From Rhizobium grahamii CCGE 502 (GTDB lineage Bacteria > Pseudomonadota > Alphaproteobacteria > Rhizobiales > Rhizobiaceae), in NCBI RefSeq assembly GCF_000298315.2, contig NZ_AEYE02000008.1:1-64000 (forward strand): a stretch of DNA of 64,000 nucleotides, given 5' to 3'. The position numbers and the translations under genes were made by a program. The first letter of the stretch is position 1. Every line of letters starts with the position of its first letter. The notes beneath the pieces are model-generated. The model worked only from the letters and a program-made list of their open reading frames with translations. It did no database searches and was not told where the DNA came from. Of this stretch, positions 43,325 to 52,253 are shown piece by piece.

Positions 43325-43904
43325 TGCCGCACCCGGTCTTCTCTAGCTTCGGCATCGCAAGGTCGATGACACCGGAGCTGCCGGCGGTCGGGGTATCGAA
43401 CAGGGTCAGGACCAGCTGGAAGGTGCCCGCCGCCGGCAACGCCAGCCAGTTTCCGGGGCGCGCATGCGCTGATATCTCGACCGTAAAGCTGCTGTCGGCC
43501 TGCCGCAGCACGGTCCAGGAATTCATCGCGCCCGGAAGCCCAGGTCGCAGCGACGCCGGGTTGCCGCTGTTGTCAGCGGTAAACAGTGTCCAGATGCGGG
43601 CGGGTGGCGTCTGCCCGGTGATCCGGTAGCTACAGCCGGCGTTCAGCCGGTCGCCGGCATCGTCGACCTTGGCGGTGAACATCAGGCCTTCGGCATTTCC
43701 ATAAAGCAGGCGCCCGGCGCGCGCCCGGTGCGACTTCGCGTAAGGGTCGGCGCTTTCGGTTTGCAGTTCGGGAAAAGCCTCCCAGGCGCCGAGCTTGATC
43801 GCGCCGAAACCGGCGGTCGCGTTCAGCGCGTAGAGCGAAATCATGATCCCGCCACCAAAGGCGATAATCAGCGTCATCGCTATGAAGAGAGGAAACCGAA
43901 ACAC
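43317..43904 (-). CDS. DUF1214-type membrane-anchored protein (split form)
   Basis: A 195-residue protein with one N-terminal helix (PLFIAMTLIIAFGGGIMISL). The DUF1214 core is visible as CSYRITGQTPPARIWTLFTAD, then SFTVEISAHARPGNWLALPAAGTFQLVLTLFDTP. The start is a GTG at 43904 with AAGGG upstream. It is the first gene of a minus-strand unit with the DUF1254-like gene and possibly the small gene ending at 42511. The 262-base gap to the fused DUF1254/DUF1214 gene is a shared divergent promoter region. Confidence 0.82.
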   Translation of the reverse strand: MFRFPLFIAMTLIIAFGGGIMISLYALNATAGFGAIKLGAWEAFPELQTESADPYAKSHRARAGRLLYGNAEGLMFTAKVDDAGDRLNAGCSYRITGQTPPARIWTLFTADNSGNPASLRPGLPGAMNSWTVLRQADSSFTVEISAHARPGNWLALPAAGTFQLVLTLFDTPTAGSSGVIDLAMPKLEKTGCGNA

Positions 43905-44166
43905 TATGCGCCCTTGAGAAACAAATCAGTTGAAAGGGTTACCACTGATTCTAGTTATGCGGAATGGCGCAGGCGGCAGGGGGCGGCATATCCCAGCCAA
44001 AACGAACAGGCGCGGCTGTTTCGGCAGAGGCTCAGCGATGGCCTGCGGCCAAGCCCGTGTGGCAGATTCCATCAACGGTGATTTTACGACCGCATTTACC
44101 GTAACGTACTTCCGCGTGGCGCCGCCCGAGAATCTACTCCGCAGCATGTGTTGGAGGAAGGATGCC

Positions 44167-45573
44167 ATGAGGTTCGTCGCGCTACTGTGCCTGTTGCTGC
44201 TCGGGGCTCCTGCTCTGGCAGCAGATAAATCCACGCAGCAGGTGTTCGACAAGGAGATCGAGCGGAAGGCAGTTCAGGCGGTCGTCTGGGGGCTCCCGGT
44301 GGTCAACTACGATCTGATGCGCCAGGAGATGCTTGCCAAGACGCCGGGCAAGGTGGGGCAGGTCATCTATTGGGGTCGCCCGCTGGATTGGCGGAACCAG
44401 ACCCTGACCCCCAATCCGGACGCGCTGTACTTCATGGTGTTCTTCACCACCAAGGATGGCCCGGTGGTTCTGGATCTCCCGCCTGCGGAGGATAAGGCGT
44501 CGTTCAACGGCAACATCGTGACGGCATGGCAGTTGCCTTTGGAGGACGCCGGTTTGCTTGGCATCGACAAGGGCAAGGGCGGGAAGTTCGTGGTGCTGCC
44601 GCCGGGCTATAAGGAAAAGCTGCCGGACGGGTTCATACCGTTGCAGTCGGAGATCTACGGCGGCTACATGCTGTTTCGCTCGAACCTTGCCAGTCACGGT
44701 GACGCGGATGTTCGGGCTTCGATCGACTACGGCAAGAAGCTGAAAATCTATCCGCTGTCGGCCTCCGGCAATCCGCCGGAAACGGTCTTCAGCGACGTAA
44801 AGGATGTTCTGTTCGATTCCACGATCAAATGGGATGCGAGTTTCTTCGAGAACCTCAACCGCGTCGTTCAGGAAGAACCATGGATCGTGCGCGATCGCGT
44901 GATGATCGACCAGCTGAAATCCCTCGGTATCGAGAAGGGCAAACCGTTCGAACCGGATCAGCAGATGAAATCCCTGCTGAGCAAGGGCATGAAGGACGCG
45001 CAGTTGCTGCTCGAGGCAAAGTATGATGCCGGATTTCCACCGTTCTTCAGCGAGAAGAGCCGCTGGACCTTTCCAACCTATCCGGACCTGATCCAGGCCG
45101 GCGGACGTGGCTTCGACGAGGAAAATGCCTATCCGGTCGATCACCGCGGCGTCGCCTACAGCTACGCCTATATCGGTCTCAAACGGCTTGGCGCGGGACA
45201 ATTCTATTCGATCTCGATCCGCGACAAGGATGGACGCGAGTTCGACGGTCGCGCCACCTACCGGCTGAATGTCCCACCGGATGTCCCTGTTCAGCAGTAC
45301 TGGTCGGTGACGGCCTATGACCGGCAGACGCACGCCTTGATCAAGAACGTGTCGCGTGCCAGCCGCTCGTCGCAAATTCCAGAGCTTGCCAAGAATAGCG
45401 ACGGTTCCATCGATCTCTTTTTTGGCCCCAAGGCGCCGAAAGGCAAAGAGGCGAACTGGGTCCCGACGGATCCGAAAAGGAAGTTCGAGCTGATGTTCCG
45501 CGCCTATGGCCCGACCAAGGAGTTCTTTGAGAAGAAATGGGTACTGGCGGATGTCGTCCGCGTGGACAAATAG
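44167..45573 (+). CDS. Exported DUF1254-DUF1214 protein (fused form)
   Basis: A 468-residue protein with a Sec signal peptide (MRFVALLCLLLLGAPALAAD). The N-terminal DUF1254 part has AVVWGLPVVNYDLMRQEML, TLTPNPDALYFMVFFTTKDGPVVLDLP. The C-terminal DUF1214 part has YPVDHRGVAYSYAYIGLKRLG, QYWSVTAYDRQTHALIKNV and the closing SIDLFFGPKAPKGKEANWVP, then FELMFRAYGP. It should be periplasmic or outer-membrane associated; the function is unknown. GGAGGAAGG lies before the ATG. A decayed copy of its C-terminal segment is found at 48637-48701. A 42-residue membrane protein gene follows. Confidence 0.9.
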   Translation: MRFVALLCLLLLGAPALAADKSTQQVFDKEIERKAVQAVVWGLPVVNYDLMRQEMLAKTPGKVGQVIYWGRPLDWRNQTLTPNPDALYFMVFFTTKDGPVVLDLPPAEDKASFNGNIVTAWQLPLEDAGLLGIDKGKGGKFVVLPPGYKEKLPDGFIPLQSEIYGGYMLFRSNLASHGDADVRASIDYGKKLKIYPLSASGNPPETVFSDVKDVLFDSTIKWDASFFENLNRVVQEEPWIVRDRVMIDQLKSLGIEKGKPFEPDQQMKSLLSKGMKDAQLLLEAKYDAGFPPFFSEKSRWTFPTYPDLIQAGGRGFDEENAYPVDHRGVAYSYAYIGLKRLGAGQFYSISIRDKDGREFDGRATYRLNVPPDVPVQQYWSVTAYDRQTHALIKNVSRASRSSQIPELAKNSDGSIDLFFGPKAPKGKEANWVPTDPKRKFELMFRAYGPTKEFFEKKWVLADVVRVDK

Positions 45574-45620
45574 TGTCGCTGAAGGCACGCGGATGGTTCA
45601 CCTCGCTTGGAGGATGATGC

Positions 45621-45749
45621 ATGACAAATGGATTCAGGTTCGCAAAATGGGGACCTGGTCTTTTCATCATTCTTCTCTGCTTCATCGGCATTTTGTTCGC
45701 ATTTCGCGAGTTGTCGCAAACACCTCCGGCAACGGGCCGCGCGGTTTGA
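45621..45749 (+). CDS. Small single-pass membrane protein, 42 residues
   Basis: A micro-gene too short for routine gene calls. The ATG at 45621 has GGAGG eight bases upstream. The product is 42 residues: a short basic/aromatic start (MTNGFRFAKWG), one clear membrane helix (PGLFIILLCFIGILFAF, about 12-28) and a polar tail ending in TGRAV. It begins 48 bases after the fused DUF1254/DUF1214 gene on the same strand, so it may be co-transcribed and function with it at the membrane. No family is recognised. Confidence 0.65.
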   Translation: MTNGFRFAKWGPGLFIILLCFIGILFAFRELSQTPPATGRAV

Positions 45750-45936
45750 CGGCATGCTCAGGTCTAACACACCGGCGATCCCGACCGTGGCGGTAAGGCC
45801 CGGGCCCTCTTCGAACGGTCTGGCGCGGTTCCCTGGCGCACCGAATGTCATGGGAGAGCGGTTAATTCTCCGCGTTGCAGGCTTGTTTAGAGTGCTATGA
45901 TCGCCATTGTATGTGCCTATGGGGGGAGGATGCAGC

Positions 45937-46659
45937 ATGTCCGATTTCAACCTCGGTTTCGTGATCTTTCCCGGGATTACGCAGCTTGACTTCACCGGGC
46001 CGTTCGAGGTCTTGAGCAGGCTCGGAACACCGCCCTCGCTTTCAGTCCCAAGCAAATTCCCTGACGTTAAGACCCACGTTGTCGCAAAGACCCTGCAGCC
46101 GGTCTCGAGTGATCGCGGTCTTGCTTTCTTGCCGACCGACACATTTGAGACTTGCCCAGCGCTCGACTTGCTTTGCGTGCCGGGTGGCTCCGGCCTCATG
46201 GAGGCGCTTGCGGATTCCGAACTGGTCGATTTCGTTGGGCGGCAGGGGAGGCAGGCAACCTATGTAACGTCGGTCTGCATCGGTGCCTTTCTGCTCGGGG
46301 CAGCCGGATTGCTGAAGGGGCGGCGGGCGACGACGCATTGGGCCTATGTCGACCTGCTTCCACTGGTCGGTGCGATCCACGAAGAGGGACGTATTGTGCG
46401 CGATGGCAACGTTGTCACCTCAGGCGGTGTCACGGCGGGGATCGATTTCGCTTTCAGCGTCGTTGCGGAAGTTGCCGGGCCCGAGGTCGCCCAGGCCATT
46501 CAGCTGGGGATCGAATATGATCCTTCACCCCCGTTTGACGCGGGCCATCCCGACAAGGCAAGCGCAGCGGCAACGTCGCTGATGGTGCAGCGAAATGAGA
46601 GCAGCCATACGGCGATCAGAAAGGCACTGGAGAAGCGGGCAGCGCCGGGCGTTCCCTGA
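45937..46659 (+). CDS. DJ-1/PfpI family protein, isonitrile-hydratase-like
   Basis: A 240-residue class I glutamine-amidotransferase-like protein. The nucleophile elbow cysteine is in YVTSVCIGAFLLGAAGLLKG, followed by RRATTHWAYVDLLPLVGA and VTSGGVTAGIDFAF, the arrangement of Pseudomonas isonitrile hydratase InhA and the N-terminal part of GlxA-type regulators. GFVIFPGITQLDFTGPFEVL is the start block. There is no C-terminal AraC domain, so it is the stand-alone enzyme form. GGAGG precedes the ATG at 45937. It is convergent with the cyclase gene. Confidence 0.85.
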   Translation: MSDFNLGFVIFPGITQLDFTGPFEVLSRLGTPPSLSVPSKFPDVKTHVVAKTLQPVSSDRGLAFLPTDTFETCPALDLLCVPGGSGLMEALADSELVDFVGRQGRQATYVTSVCIGAFLLGAAGLLKGRRATTHWAYVDLLPLVGAIHEEGRIVRDGNVVTSGGVTAGIDFAFSVVAEVAGPEVAQAIQLGIEYDPSPPFDAGHPDKASAAATSLMVQRNESSHTAIRKALEKRAAPGVP

Positions 46660-46768
46660 GGGCGGCGCTCTTTCCGCTGAAATTTTGCCAGCGCAAGCCG
46701 GATGCTTTGCGATAATGCATGCTCAGACCCAGGAGCGTAGACCGGCGGCCCGTTCGGGCCAGCTGTTG

Positions 46769-48469
46769 TCACAGTTCCGGCAGGCCGGCCATTCGGAAGC
46801 CGTCGACAAAGTGGTCTCGTACAGATGCGTCGCGCAGCGGCTGGGAGTTGAGCCAATGGCCGATTGTGAAATGAGGGTGGGCGATCAGGAACAATTCTGC
46901 TTCTCGCCGTGCCTCCTCACGTTGGCCCAACTGCGCAAGCGCGGCAGCCAGGAATTTGCGTGAGTTGGTACGATACGTGTCTTCCCTGCGGAGCGTCGCG
47001 GTTGCCGCCTCATAGTCACGCGCGGCGTATTGCGCCTGCCCGAGATGACAAAGATACCAGCAGGTTGGATAGGGATTGAGCCGCAGAGCTTTTTCGATCT
47101 GCGCTAGTCCGTCGGCAACCCTGCCGTCCAGCACGGACATGTCCGACATGGCGGCCCAGGTGTCGGCGTGGTTGGGGTCCAGTTCCAAGGCCTTGGCGAA
47201 GGCGGCCTCCGATTCCTCCCATCGCCGCTCATAAGCCAAAATGGTCCCTAGAACGTAACGGCAGCCGGCATCGTTGGGATCTAGCTCGACTGCCTCCTGC
47301 GCGAACGTCGCCGCCATCCGACGGTTAGGATCTTCGGGCTCGCCGAAATGAGCCCAGGCAAGCCAACGGTTATAGGCGAGCAGACCGAGGGCCTCGGCAT
47401 ATGATGGCTCGAGCTCAACCGCGCGTTGGAGCAGCATATAGGCCTCACGCTCAGTTTGCGGCGATTCTTCCGTCAGGCGGCGGGCGCGCACGCATAGATC
47501 GTAGGCCTCAAAGTTCTTCGGCCGATTGCGCTGCGCCGGGATGGTCAGTCGGCCGACGAGGGCTTCAACAATCTTTGCGTTGACTTCATCCTGTAGCTCG
47601 AAAACATCTTCCACCGTCCTGTCAAACCGGTCGGCCCACAATTGCTGGCCGCCAAGCGCGTCGATCAATTGGGCTTTGATGCGGACGCGGCCCATTGCGC
47701 GTCTGGCGCTCCCCTCGAGGATGTAGCGGACGCCGAGGTCCTGGGCGACCAGCCGTACATCAACCGGTCTGCCCTTGTAGCCGTTCACGGAATTGCGCGC
47801 GATGACGAACAGGCCAGCCGTACGGGAAAGGTCGATAATCAGGTCTTCGGTCAAGCCGTCGACGAAAGGCACGTCCTCTTCATCCCCACTCATGTTCGTG
47901 AACGGCAATACAGCGATCGAGGGACACTCGGGCAGCGGCAACATGCTCTGCAGCGCATCCGGCCAATGCCACACGTGAACCGGGCGGGTCAGGTTCTTCA
48001 GGTAGCGTTCGCCTCCATCAAAGAACCGGTCGCTGATCTTGCCGACAATCTCGCCGTGAACGTTGGCTGAAATGCAGATACCTCCCGGCGCGGCCTGCGT
48101 CTCGAGGCGCGCCGCGACATTGACGCCGTCGCCGAGGACGTCTGAACCGTCGTCAACGACATCTCCCAGATTGACGCCTACACGCAAAAGCAGGCGCCGG
48201 TCTCCGGAAACAGCAGAGGTGGCCCGTTGCATTTCCAATGCTGCTGCGACCGCATGCACCGCGCTAGCGAATTCGATCAAGAACCCATCGCCCATGACCT
48301 TGAAGATGCGACCGTTGTTGCGCATCACCGCCGGCTCGATAACGCCAGAACGGAGTTCCTTGAGGTTCGCCAGCGTTGCGACTTCATCAGCCTCCATCAG
48401 GCGTGAAAATCCCACCACATCGGCAACGACGATGGCGGCAAGGCGACGCTGAAGAGATTGGTCCGTCAT
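46769..48469 (-). CDS. Class III adenylate/guanylate cyclase with TolB-N-like and TPR domains
   Basis: A 566-residue protein. Residues 1-180 form a class III cyclase domain: AAIVVADVVGFSRLME (first metal Asp), FKVMGDGFLIEF (second metal Asp and the Lys before it) and DVLGDGVNVAARLE (transition-state Asn and Arg). The catalytic residues therefore look complete. A domain starting SIAVLPFTNMSGDEEDVPFVDG follows, then TPR repeats. The product of the cyclase would be cAMP or cGMP in the cytoplasm. No membrane helix is seen. The domains after the cyclase match those of the winged-helix regulator at 2342-3997. Confidence 0.88.
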   Translation of the reverse strand: MTDQSLQRRLAAIVVADVVGFSRLMEADEVATLANLKELRSGVIEPAVMRNNGRIFKVMGDGFLIEFASAVHAVAAALEMQRATSAVSGDRRLLLRVGVNLGDVVDDGSDVLGDGVNVAARLETQAAPGGICISANVHGEIVGKISDRFFDGGERYLKNLTRPVHVWHWPDALQSMLPLPECPSIAVLPFTNMSGDEEDVPFVDGLTEDLIIDLSRTAGLFVIARNSVNGYKGRPVDVRLVAQDLGVRYILEGSARRAMGRVRIKAQLIDALGGQQLWADRFDRTVEDVFELQDEVNAKIVEALVGRLTIPAQRNRPKNFEAYDLCVRARRLTEESPQTEREAYMLLQRAVELEPSYAEALGLLAYNRWLAWAHFGEPEDPNRRMAATFAQEAVELDPNDAGCRYVLGTILAYERRWEESEAAFAKALELDPNHADTWAAMSDMSVLDGRVADGLAQIEKALRLNPYPTCWYLCHLGQAQYAARDYEAATATLRREDTYRTNSRKFLAAALAQLGQREEARREAELFLIAHPHFTIGHWLNSQPLRDASVRDHFVDGFRMAGLPEL

Positions 48470-48636
48470 GTGAGGACAAGCCTAACGACTGAGTTAGGAA
48501 GTTATTGTTCAACCGCGGGTGAGTCAATAAGCGGTAAAAGTTAATGTCCGGGCGATCTCCACCTCCATCGAGCCGTCATCTTACTTTGTGGCTGCCGGCG
48601 TCGAGGTGGACGACACGGACATGCGTATCCACGGAA

Positions 48637-48701
48637 AGCGGACGGTTCCATCGGTCTCTATTTGGTCCCAAGGCGCCGAAAAGGCAAAGAGGCGAACTGG
48701 G
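48637..48701 (+). pseudogene. Fragment of a DUF1254/DUF1214 gene
   Basis: By eye about 60 of 66 aligned columns match 45397-45460, the region of the intact gene encoding DGSIDLFFGPKAPKGKEANW. The fragment has two small indels that shift the frame and then restore it, plus one extra base at its start. Translation with the shifts corrected gives DGSIGLY-GPKAPKGKEANW, so it may come from a paralogue rather than a recent copy. No other part of the gene is present nearby. Confidence 0.75.
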
Positions 48702-48707
48702 GCCAGG

Positions 48708-48794
48708 TAAGACCTCTGCCCCATTGTCGGTCGTGAAAACGACGATGGTGTTATCGGCTTGGCCTGTGTCTTCGACACGGATTTCGCCGACACT
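48708..48794 (-). pseudogene. Fragment of an arylsulfatase gene
   Basis: The minus strand encodes SVGEIRVEDTGQADNTIVVF, continuing with TTDNGAEV, closely matching the central sulfatase block in which an Asp-Asn-Gly binds the metal (typically NTIVVFTTDNGAE). Nothing else of a sulfatase is recognisable on either side. The sequence differs from the intact sulfatase at 4916-7312 (LVIYIEGDNGTS), so it derives from a different sulfatase type. Confidence 0.65.
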
Positions 48795-48856
48795 AGGCCG
48801 CAATGCGCCGCTTGTTCGGGATCGCCCGGTGGCGGCCAAGGTCAAGCCAGTGGATC

Positions 48857-50995
48857 TCAGTCGGCGCTCGCCACCTTCTGCGCCGCCAGCGGCGGGGCCG
48901 TCTTCAGCGCTTGCCCAAGATCCTTGAGAATGCGGGTTGACTCGACCGAGAGCATCCGCGGCCGAACGAGGGGAGGCGGGCTGCCTTCCTCCGGCTTGGC
49001 GGCGGCAACGGTCTTGGCGTTCTTGTCGGGCGGCAGCGGCTGCGTGCCGGGGATCTGCCGAAGCGTGATGCCCTGGTGGGCATAATCCATGGCGCGCTTG
49101 AAGGTCATGGCGGGCAGCGAGCCGCCGGTCATCTTGTTGGTCGAGGTGTAGTCGTCGTTGCCGAACCAGACGGCGGCCGTGTAGTTGCCGGTATAGCCGA
49201 TGAACCAGGCGTCGCGGTAGGCCTGCGTCGTGCCGGTCTTGCCTGCCGTCAGGATGCCGTTGTCGAGCGCAGCCTTTCGCGCCGTTCCGACGTAGGGGAC
49301 GCGCGACAGCATCTGGTTCATGTAGGTATCGGCCTTTTCGGAGAGCACCCGTTTGGCGGGCGGCTCGTCACGGTCGAAGTCGTAGAGAACGTCGCCGCCG
49401 TAGTCGAGGACCTGGGTGATGCCGTGGCGGCGCGACTGGTAGCCGCCTGCCGGGAAGACGGCATAGGCGGTCGCCTGGTCGAGCACGGTCACCTCGGAGG
49501 TGCCGATCGGGATGGTCACGTCGTCACGCACCGGCGATTCCACGCCGAGGTTTTTCGCCATGGCGCGGATCGGCTGGATGCCGAGCTTTTCCTTGGCAAG
49601 CCGCACCGGGATGGTGTTGATCGACTGGGCAATAGCAGTCGCGATGGTGACGCGGCCGGCATATTTGTTGGCGTAGTTGTGCGGGCTCCAGTTGCCCCAA
49701 TAGATCGGCGCATCGACGACGATGGTATCCGGCGTCATGCCGCTCTCCATCGCCACCGAATAGGTATAGACCTTGAACGATGAGCCCGGCTGGCGCAGCG
49801 CCTTGGTGGCGCGGTTGAACTGGCTCTCGCCATAATCCCGGCCGCCGACCATGGCGCGCACAGCGCCACCGTTCTCGAGCACGACCATCGCGCCCTGCTT
49901 GGCGTGGTAGCTCTCGCCATATTCACGCAGCGACGTCTCGACGGAATCTTCCGCCGCACTCTGCAGGCCCATGTCGATCGTGGTCCGAACGACCAGCGAA
50001 TGCTGGTGGAAGCGCGGCGACAGTCGCATCACCTCGTCGAAGGCCCAGTCGAGGAAGAAATCGGGCGATTCCACCTGGTTGCGGTCGACGACCGTTGCCG
50101 GGTTGCGTCGGGCGGCGATCACCTGGCCCTCGGTCATCAACCCGCTTTGCACGAGGTTGGTCAGCACCTCGTTGGCGCGACCGCGCGCCGCCGGCAGGTT
50201 GACGTGCGGCGCATATTTCGCCGGCGCCTTGAAGAGACCCGCGAGCATGGCGGACTCGGCCAGATTGACGTCGGTGATGCTCTTGCCGAAGTAGAACTGC
50301 GCCGCCGCGGCAGCGCCGAACGTGCCGCCGCCCATGTAGGCGCGGTCGAGATAGGTGGAGAGGATCTCCTTCTTGGAGAGGTTGGCTTCGAGCCACAGCG
50401 CCAGGAAGGCTTCCGTGATCTTTCGGTCGATCGAGCGTTCGTTGGAGAGGAACAGGTTCTTGGCGAGCTGCTGCGTCAGCGTCGAGCCGCCCTGCACGAC
50501 CTCGCCGGCCTGGGCGTTGGTCACCACGGCGCGGAAGAGACCGATGACGTCGATGCCGAAGTGATCGAAGAAGCGCCGGTCCTCGGTCGCCAGCACCGAT
50601 TTGATCAGCGCGTCGGGCAGCTCGTCGATCGGTACGGAGTTCTGGTGGATGACGCCGCGATGGCCGATGACGTTGCCATAGCGATCGAGGAAGGTGACGG
50701 CGTAGTCGCCGCGATTGCGCCAATCTTCCTTGGTAGCCTCGAAGGCAGGCTGGGCAAGGGCGAGCATCAGGACGGCGCCGACGGACCCCCATGTCAGGCC
50801 TTCGCCGGCCAGTTCGAAGACGATGCGCTTCCAACCACGAACGCGGAAGCGGCGGAAGAAGATGGTGATGTCTTCCCAGATCTCGGCGGAGCGAAAACCG
50901 GCGTTCCAGATGGTCGAATCGATCCACGAGTCGATCTTCAAAAGCAGGTGGCGTTGCTTGCGCGGCCGTTTTTCTGGATTGTCCGGATCCGTCAC
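48857..50995 (-). CDS. Bifunctional penicillin-binding protein (PBP1A/1C family)
   Basis: A 712-residue class A PBP that polymerises and crosslinks peptidoglycan. One membrane helix lies at about 66-82. The transglycosylase has the catalytic Glu138 in TEDRRFFDHFGID and GGSTLTQQLAKNLFLS (169-184). The transpeptidase has the serine motif PGSSFKVYTY, SINTIPV (SxN) and AGKTGTTQAYRDAWFIGYT (KTG). The C-terminal tail is Pro/Lys-rich. The length is usual for rhizobial PBP1 proteins. It stands alone on its strand. The cytoplasmic start (about 60 residues) is basic and aromatic. Confidence 0.95.
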   Translation of the reverse strand: MTDPDNPEKRPRKQRHLLLKIDSWIDSTIWNAGFRSAEIWEDITIFFRRFRVRGWKRIVFELAGEGLTWGSVGAVLMLALAQPAFEATKEDWRNRGDYAVTFLDRYGNVIGHRGVIHQNSVPIDELPDALIKSVLATEDRRFFDHFGIDVIGLFRAVVTNAQAGEVVQGGSTLTQQLAKNLFLSNERSIDRKITEAFLALWLEANLSKKEILSTYLDRAYMGGGTFGAAAAAQFYFGKSITDVNLAESAMLAGLFKAPAKYAPHVNLPAARGRANEVLTNLVQSGLMTEGQVIAARRNPATVVDRNQVESPDFFLDWAFDEVMRLSPRFHQHSLVVRTTIDMGLQSAAEDSVETSLREYGESYHAKQGAMVVLENGGAVRAMVGGRDYGESQFNRATKALRQPGSSFKVYTYSVAMESGMTPDTIVVDAPIYWGNWSPHNYANKYAGRVTIATAIAQSINTIPVRLAKEKLGIQPIRAMAKNLGVESPVRDDVTIPIGTSEVTVLDQATAYAVFPAGGYQSRRHGITQVLDYGGDVLYDFDRDEPPAKRVLSEKADTYMNQMLSRVPYVGTARKAALDNGILTAGKTGTTQAYRDAWFIGYTGNYTAAVWFGNDDYTSTNKMTGGSLPAMTFKRAMDYAHQGITLRQIPGTQPLPPDKNAKTVAAAKPEEGSPPPLVRPRMLSVESTRILKDLGQALKTAPPLAAQKVASAD

Positions 50996-51175
50996 GTCTT
51001 ATATTCCCGCCCGATCAGTTCGACGCCGGACGAACCTGACGCCGGACTATGGCAAATCTGCCGACAGTGCCCCGGAGTAACCGGAGCTTGGTGAATCATT
51101 GGTTGATTTGCCTGACAAGAACAAGAGAAATGGAAGCTCTCACGCGATTTTGCGCGGAGCTGTTGCAAGAACGGA

Positions 51176-51667
51176 ATGATGGAAGAAACACCCTTCTGGA
51201 AGACGAAGACGCTCGCCGAAATGACGACGACCGAGTGGGAGAGCGTATGCGACGGCTGCGGTCTCTGTTGTCTCAACAAGCTCGAGGAGTGGGATAGCGG
51301 CGATATCTACTTCACCTCGATCCGCTGCAAGCTGCTCGATGACCAGAGCTGTCGCTGTTCTTCCTACGAGAACCGCTGGGATTTCGTCCCCGATTGCGTC
51401 CAGCTCACCAAGGAAAACGTCGATGACATCGCCTGGCTGCCGCCGACCTGCGGCTATCGGCTGATCAACGAGGGCCGCGATCTCTACTGGTGGCATCCGC
51501 TGGTCTCAGGCGATCCCGAGACCGTGCATGCCGCCGGTATTTCGGCGCGCGGCCGGACGATCAGCGAAACCGAGGTCAAGGTCGACGACTTCGAGGATTA
51601 CGTGGTGGATTGGCCGCTGACGGTGGGCGACGAGGCGCAAGCGCAGGCGCCGGAGACTGCCAAGTAG
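51176..51667 (+). CDS. YcgN/UPF0260-type cysteine-cluster protein
   Basis: A 163-residue cytoplasmic protein of the UPF0260 (YcgN) family. The cysteine cluster is [15 protein letters not shown] near the start, with further Cys in [25 protein letters not shown] and PPTCGYRLI, probably binding a metal or Fe-S cluster. The block [27 protein letters not shown] is typical. Two consecutive ATGs (51176, 51179) are possible starts. The function is unknown. It is convergent with the TetR gene by 7 bases. Confidence 0.9.
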   Translation: MMEETPFWKTKTLAEMTTTEWESVCDGCGLCCLNKLEEWDSGDIYFTSIRCKLLDDQSCRCSSYENRWDFVPDCVQLTKENVDDIAWLPPTCGYRLINEGRDLYWWHPLVSGDPETVHAAGISARGRTISETEVKVDDFEDYVVDWPLTVGDEAQAQAPETAK

Positions 51668-51674
51668 CATCGAG

Positions 51675-52229
51675 CTAGGCGATCGAGCTAAGAAATCGCC
51701 TTAGCTCGCCGCGAACATAGTCCTCGATCGAGCCCTGCGGCTCGAAACCCCACCAGAGCAGGCAGCCTTGCCACTGGGAGAGCATCAGCCGTCCAACATG
51801 AGTTTTGCCTTGGGCGCCGAGGCATCGGTCGAGCGCTGTGGCCAGTGTCTTTCCCCAGGCCGCGCCGCGTGAGCGCAATGCGGGATCGCGCAGATCCTCC
51901 CGTAGTACCAACAGGCCTTCCGCGTAAGATGCGGCATCCTCGCCGTAATCCTTGGAAAGTCCGGCGAGCAGGTCGATGGCGCCCTCGGGCGTTTGGGGAA
52001 CAGACTGGACCAGCCGGGCCGTTTCCATGTCCAGCCGGTCCCAGGCGCGCAACAGGCAGGCCCGCAGCATCGCCGCCTTGGTGCCGAAGCGCTGCACCAG
52101 CGTCGAGCCCGAGAGGCCGCTGATCTTCGCCACCGCGCCGAAGCTCGCCGCATCGGGGCCTTCCGCATGGACGAGCCCGAGCACCATGTCGAGAAGCTGT
52201 TCGTCCGAAAGCGTGCGGGGGCGCGGCAT
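51675..52229 (-). CDS. TetR family transcriptional regulator
   Basis: A 184-residue TetR regulator: MPRPRTLSDEQLLDMVLGLV, then FGAVAKISGLSGSTLVQRFGTKAAML as the HTH. AGAGGAAA precedes the ATG at 52229. It is divergent from the SDR gene at 52333, and a near-perfect 28-bp palindrome (52254-52281) lies between them and is the expected operator, so this protein most likely represses both itself and the SDR gene. The ligand is not known. Confidence 0.9.
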   Translation of the reverse strand: MPRPRTLSDEQLLDMVLGLVHAEGPDAASFGAVAKISGLSGSTLVQRFGTKAAMLRACLLRAWDRLDMETARLVQSVPQTPEGAIDLLAGLSKDYGEDAASYAEGLLVLREDLRDPALRSRGAAWGKTLATALDRCLGAQGKTHVGRLMLSQWQGCLLWWGFEPQGSIEDYVRGELRRFLSSIA

Positions 52230-52253
52230 GAAATTTCCTCTTGCGTTCACAAC

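Larger units (their letters stand above)
48470..48856. other. Intergenic region containing two gene remnants
   Basis: A 387-base gap between the cyclase and penicillin-binding-protein genes. It contains no intact gene but two recognisable fragments: a DUF1214 piece on the plus strand (48637-48701) and a sulfatase piece on the minus strand (48708-48794), meeting within a few bases. This is a deletion or recombination scar. Confidence 0.7.

Noticed and set aside
44182-45588. 468-codon minus-strand frame opposite the DUF1254/DUF1214 gene
   Set aside because: The plus-strand gene has a signal peptide, ribosome binding site and domain motifs; the reverse frame has none.
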